A DNA stretch of 64,000 nucleotides from Stromatinia cepivora (Eukaryota > Ascomycota > Leotiomycetes > Helotiales > Sclerotiniaceae), in contig RCTD01000023.1 in NCBI GenBank assembly GCA_014898415.1, positions 558,001 to 622,000 on the forward strand, read 5' to 3'. Under the pieces are notes generated by a model, which was not told where the DNA came from, made no database searches, and saw nothing but the letters and a program-made list of their open reading frames with translations. This document shows positions 60,860 to 64,000 of the stretch, piece by piece. The position numbers and the translations under genes are program-made. Position 1 is the stretch's first letter. Each line of letters begins with the position of its first letter.

Positions 60860-61273
60860 TCTAACCTCTTCGAATATTAATTCAGAAAATAAATTATTTA
60901 AATTAATATTATTATTATTAACTAATTCTTTAACTAATTCTTTGTATTTTCGAAAAACAAAACTATCGAATAAATTAAATAGACTTCTAAAAAGAAACTA
61001 TATAATAAAAACCTTCAGAATTTCGTATTTCATTGATTTTAAATAGTTATATAATGATTGGATAGAATTAGTATATTCATCCATTCCATCAGAACTATTA
61101 TAATTAGATTCTATTAATTTATTTAGATATCTCTCTATTAATTTTAAGGATAATTCTTCAAATATTTTATTAATAGATTCCCAAAGAATTTTAACCGAAT
61201 TTTTATTTTTAAATCTTTCGATTAATTTAAAGCTAATTATAGATTTAATAATTTCTAAAGCTTTTTTTTTATT

Positions 61274-61465
61274 TCAAAAATATTCAAAGGTTCTTTTATT
61301 AAATCTAATAATTAATTTAGGGTTATAAGATTCTCCTTTTTCATTAATATATAATGATTTATTTGAAGAAGATTCGGAATTATCAATATAAAATATAAAA
61401 CCATTAATTTCAAGGTATAATTTAGTCTTATTTATGTATTCAATATAATTATATCTCCCTTTCAA
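61274..61465 (-). pseudogene. Copia-C gag N-terminal part
   Basis: Frame with MKGRYNYIEYINKTKLYLEI, matching the usual L.G..NY.EW......L...G start of copia gag, with Trp lost (TGG to TA-). Lies about 500 bp inside the 5' LTR. Confidence 0.7.
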
Positions 61466-61956
61466 AAATTCTCCTTTAAAATATATACTAGAAGTTATTT
61501 TTAAGTCTTTATATATAAATTATATAGATTTTTAATCTGATATAAAATTAATATTAATTTTGATGAATTTAGTATTAAAATTTTGAATAAATTTCGATTA
61601 TAATTCGAATTAATATCGAAATTAATTCGATTAAAAATTATAAACCAGTTATCTCTTAAATTAAATCTTTATTTTAAATTATATAAAATAAAGCTTAATC
61701 AAATTAAGACATTTTGGTATAAAGAAATTGATATATTATTTATTATAAATAGTATATAACTTAAATATATCATTTAAGGATCTAATTTTATTTATTCAAT
61801 TAAATTTAACTTCAGGGATATAGATCTTAAGGTTTATTTTCGTATTTATCAATATAATATCGATATTATATTGATATAATTATATTCGACAATTTAATAA
61901 TTATAATATTATAGCTTTAAATCAAATCAATATTCTTTTTTAAATTAATCATTTAA

Positions 61957-61974
61957 TTAACCGGGCTTATAACC
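61957..61974 (-). other. Primer-binding site of Copia-C
   Basis: GGTTATAAGCCCGGTTAA on the minus strand, next to the 5' LTR. GGTTATGAGCCC is the complement of the initiator tRNA-Met anticodon arm; one G-to-A fits RIP. Confidence 0.65.
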
Positions 61975-62503
61975 TTTTGGAAGAGATTAATTGGTTAATA
62001 ATAATGAATAATATAATAATAATATTATTCATTATTATTATAATAAAAGACTTAATTATATAGCTTAAAAGAATAATCGAATATATAATGATTGAAGTCA
62101 AAATATAAGTATATTAAATATTGAATTTATTTTACTTGTTTTTCAGAAGAATTCTTTGAAGAAAATCTTCTTATTTATAATATTTGATAAGATTCTATGA
62201 AATTCTATAATATTCTATAATTATAAATAAGATCGATTTAAACTGAATCTTATAGAATCATTTTATATAATGAAATGAAATAGTAATCAATAATATTTAA
62301 TCTTAGAAATAAGAAAGTTCTATACGCTTCCATTACATTCTATTCCATTATAAATCATTCTAGTATGATATATAATCGAAATTTCATATAATAATAAAAT
62401 TTAATAATATTAAATTATATTATTAATATATCACATGATCATATAACCATCGGTTCGGTTAATATTATTAAATGATTTAATAAACTTATTAGAAATTCTT
62501 ATA
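61975..62503 (-). repeat. 5' LTR of Copia-C
   Basis: 529 bp, the most heavily mutated of the three Copia-C LTR copies (for example TTTTGGAAGAG in place of TCTTGGAGGAG). Confidence 0.9.
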
Positions 62504-64000
62504 ATATTGATCTAAAAACTCTTTTATTAATTGATTATATTCATCTAAAATAATATTTATATTATCATTATAAGAATCCTCTAAAAAATCAAAACTCTTA
62601 ATTTTAATTATTATCTTCTTTACTACAAATACTATTGATTTCATTAAAACTATCAATACTTCTCGACATTTGATCAATAATATTACATTTATTTTCGGAA
62701 TTGGATTTAATTTACTAAAACTTACCGAAAACAAAAACAATATATTAATCATCAAAATATTTTCTTTTTTAAATCTTTTAAGATTTAATAATTTAATATT
62801 AAATTATTATAAATCCTTATCATTATTATCAAGAAATTCAACTAATTCCAATACTTTTCTTTTAATAAAAACCGATTTAAAAGTTTTCTCAATAAACCTT
62901 ATTTTAATTATTCGAAATACAATAATCTGTAATTTCTTTATTAATACTTTATCAATACTTTAAATACTTTTAGCCTTACTTTTAACTGTTTTTCAATATA
63001 CTAATTTCACTAACAAAATACAAATAGATTTCAACGATTTAAATCGAATCAAAGAAACCTCAAGGATTTCCTCTTTATTCTTCTTATTAATAATATCTTC
63101 CAATTCATTTTCATTCATTAATTTATCTACAAATTATTAATATAATTATACAATTATTAAAAAAAAACAATAAATTATATCAAATATATTAATAAAATAA
63201 TACTACAAATTCATATATATTTCTATCAATTTTATCAATTTCTTTTTTTTATATATTTAATACTAATATCACTTTTTTCATATTATAAAATAATCATATT
63301 ATTGGAAATGAAGCCATCATAGGATTAGAATTGAGGTCATATGATCATAATGGTGTACAGATCATATTTGGGGATAACTTCAATTCTATTCTTATTAGAA
63401 TAATAGATCCTTAATTCAATCTATATAATCAATAATACTATTATTTCCTATATCAAAAGTTAATAGATTATAAGATCCAATTATATAATAATGATTAGAA
63501 AGCAAAATAAATCGAAAAAGGATTAATATAATTAATAAAAATGAAATAGAATAAAAATCAGAATTTTTATATAGTGTTATTAAAGTAAAATTGAAATATG
63601 ATAATATAATTTATAATTCATAATATTATAGGTCAAAACGGAGAATAGTTTATATAATACCGATATAAAATTATAACAAAAGCAAAAAGCAAATTCGTAT
63701 AACTACAAGAAAATATATTACAATATAATTTTACAAATTTTTTTATTGTTTTATTTTTATATTTCTTTATTATCCTGAATTTATTTGCTATACATTTTTT
63801 AAAACCGTTTTAAAAATCTAAAAACTATCTTTGATATTTATCAAATAATAAGAAATTTTTACAAAATCGAAATCAAACAATCCTTCAAAGTTCGATTAAA
63901 ACAATTATAAATAGGGATTCAAATAAATGAAGATATAATTGAAAAGGAAAGGATGGTTTTATACAATTGATCAAATATTAAACGAATATATATAAATTAC
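62504..64000. other. Unassigned AT-rich sequence beyond Copia-C
   Basis: Frames at 62489-62755 (minus) and 62670-62963 (plus) overlap in opposite directions and have no clear motif. A short less-mutated patch (63,300-63,380) contains gaagccatcataggattag. It does not match the sequence expected upstream of Gypsy-2, although Gypsy-2 ends at the other side of Copia-C. Confidence 0.45.

Larger units (their letters stand above)
46594..62503 (-). mobile_element. Ty1/copia retrotransposon Copia-C, interrupted by Copia-A copy B
   Basis: Two 529-bp LTRs (46594-47122 and 61975-62503) in the same orientation enclose a minus-strand copia gene set. Removing copy B with one target duplication (10,182 bp) leaves 5,728 bp, a normal copia size. 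The primer-binding site 61957-61974 reads GGTTATAAGCCCGG on the minus strand, complementary to the initiator tRNA-Met anticodon arm except for one G-to-A change. The outer flanks ATAAT (left) and ATATT (right) are not identical, so the target duplication is imperfect. Confidence 0.9.
25560..64000. other. AT-rich block of nested, RIP-mutated transposons
   Basis: Base composition changes abruptly near 25,560 and stays extremely AT-rich to the window end. No intact host gene is visible. Repeat copies differ mainly by C-to-T and G-to-A, and retroelement frames are broken mostly at codons that C-to-T or G-to-A changes turn into stops. This is the signature of repeat-induced point mutation in ascomycetes. 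Resolved elements are listed separately. Stretches I could not assign include about 29,400-31,900, 42,560-44,400 and 62,504-64,000. A pericentromeric location is possible but not shown. Confidence 0.9.

Noticed and set aside
25560..64000. Mitochondrial DNA insertion or bacterial contamination, suggested by extreme AT content
   Set aside because: Copia, gypsy and mariner domains, LTR pairs and target duplications account for the AT-rich block as RIPped transposons.

Overview
The window is a nuclear segment of a filamentous ascomycete. Short introns (43-88 bp) have GTA/GTT donors and ACTAAC-type branch points. Gene content (proteasome alpha-4, TFIIH helicase XPB, CHY zinc finger, D-2-hydroxyglutarate dehydrogenase, fungal BTB proteins) and the protein style suggest a leotiomycete, perhaps Sclerotiniaceae. 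That taxonomic guess is inference; no rRNA or other marker is present.

The window has two halves. Bases 1-25,560 are a normal gene-bearing region of mixed base composition. In order it holds: a 3'-truncated BTB gene (minus); a 1,476-residue protein with three CbbX/SpoVK-type AAA modules (minus); a second BTB gene (minus); a conserved unknown gene (minus) divergent from another unknown (plus); a frameshifted BTB locus (plus); mitochondrial D-2-hydroxyglutarate dehydrogenase (minus) divergent from proteasome alpha-4 (plus); a small CHY zinc-finger gene (minus) divergent from XPB/SSL2 (plus). Several gene models differ from the raw open frames: an intron splits a Walker A motif, one gene has a 7-nt microexon, one has a 5-nt first coding exon, and several open frames begin at TTG or GTG rather than ATG.

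From about 25,560 to the end the DNA becomes extremely AT-rich. It contains no intact host gene and consists of nested transposons riddled with C-to-T and G-to-A changes, the mark of repeat-induced point mutation (RIP). I could resolve the following. A solo 309-bp LTR lies at 26,215-26,523. A Copia-A element (copy A, 32,002-40,259, plus strand, TSD CAAAT) is inserted in a Ty3/gypsy relic. A second Copia-A element (copy B, 48,446-58,622, minus strand, TSD TCTAG) is inserted in the reverse transcriptase of a different copia element, Copia-C (46,594-62,503). Inside copy B are a solo Copia-C LTR (50,034-50,562, TSD GGTTG) and a Tc1/mariner element (51,505-52,883, TA target). Removing these two leaves copy B about 8.25 kb long, matching copy A at 8.26 kb.

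The most unusual signal is that both Copia-A copies carry, between RNase H and the 3' LTR, a conserved gene-like region on the strand opposite to gag-pol. It encodes predicted transmembrane segments, a charged middle and a Cys pair, and it has kept longer open frames than the sense genes. I do not recognise the protein.
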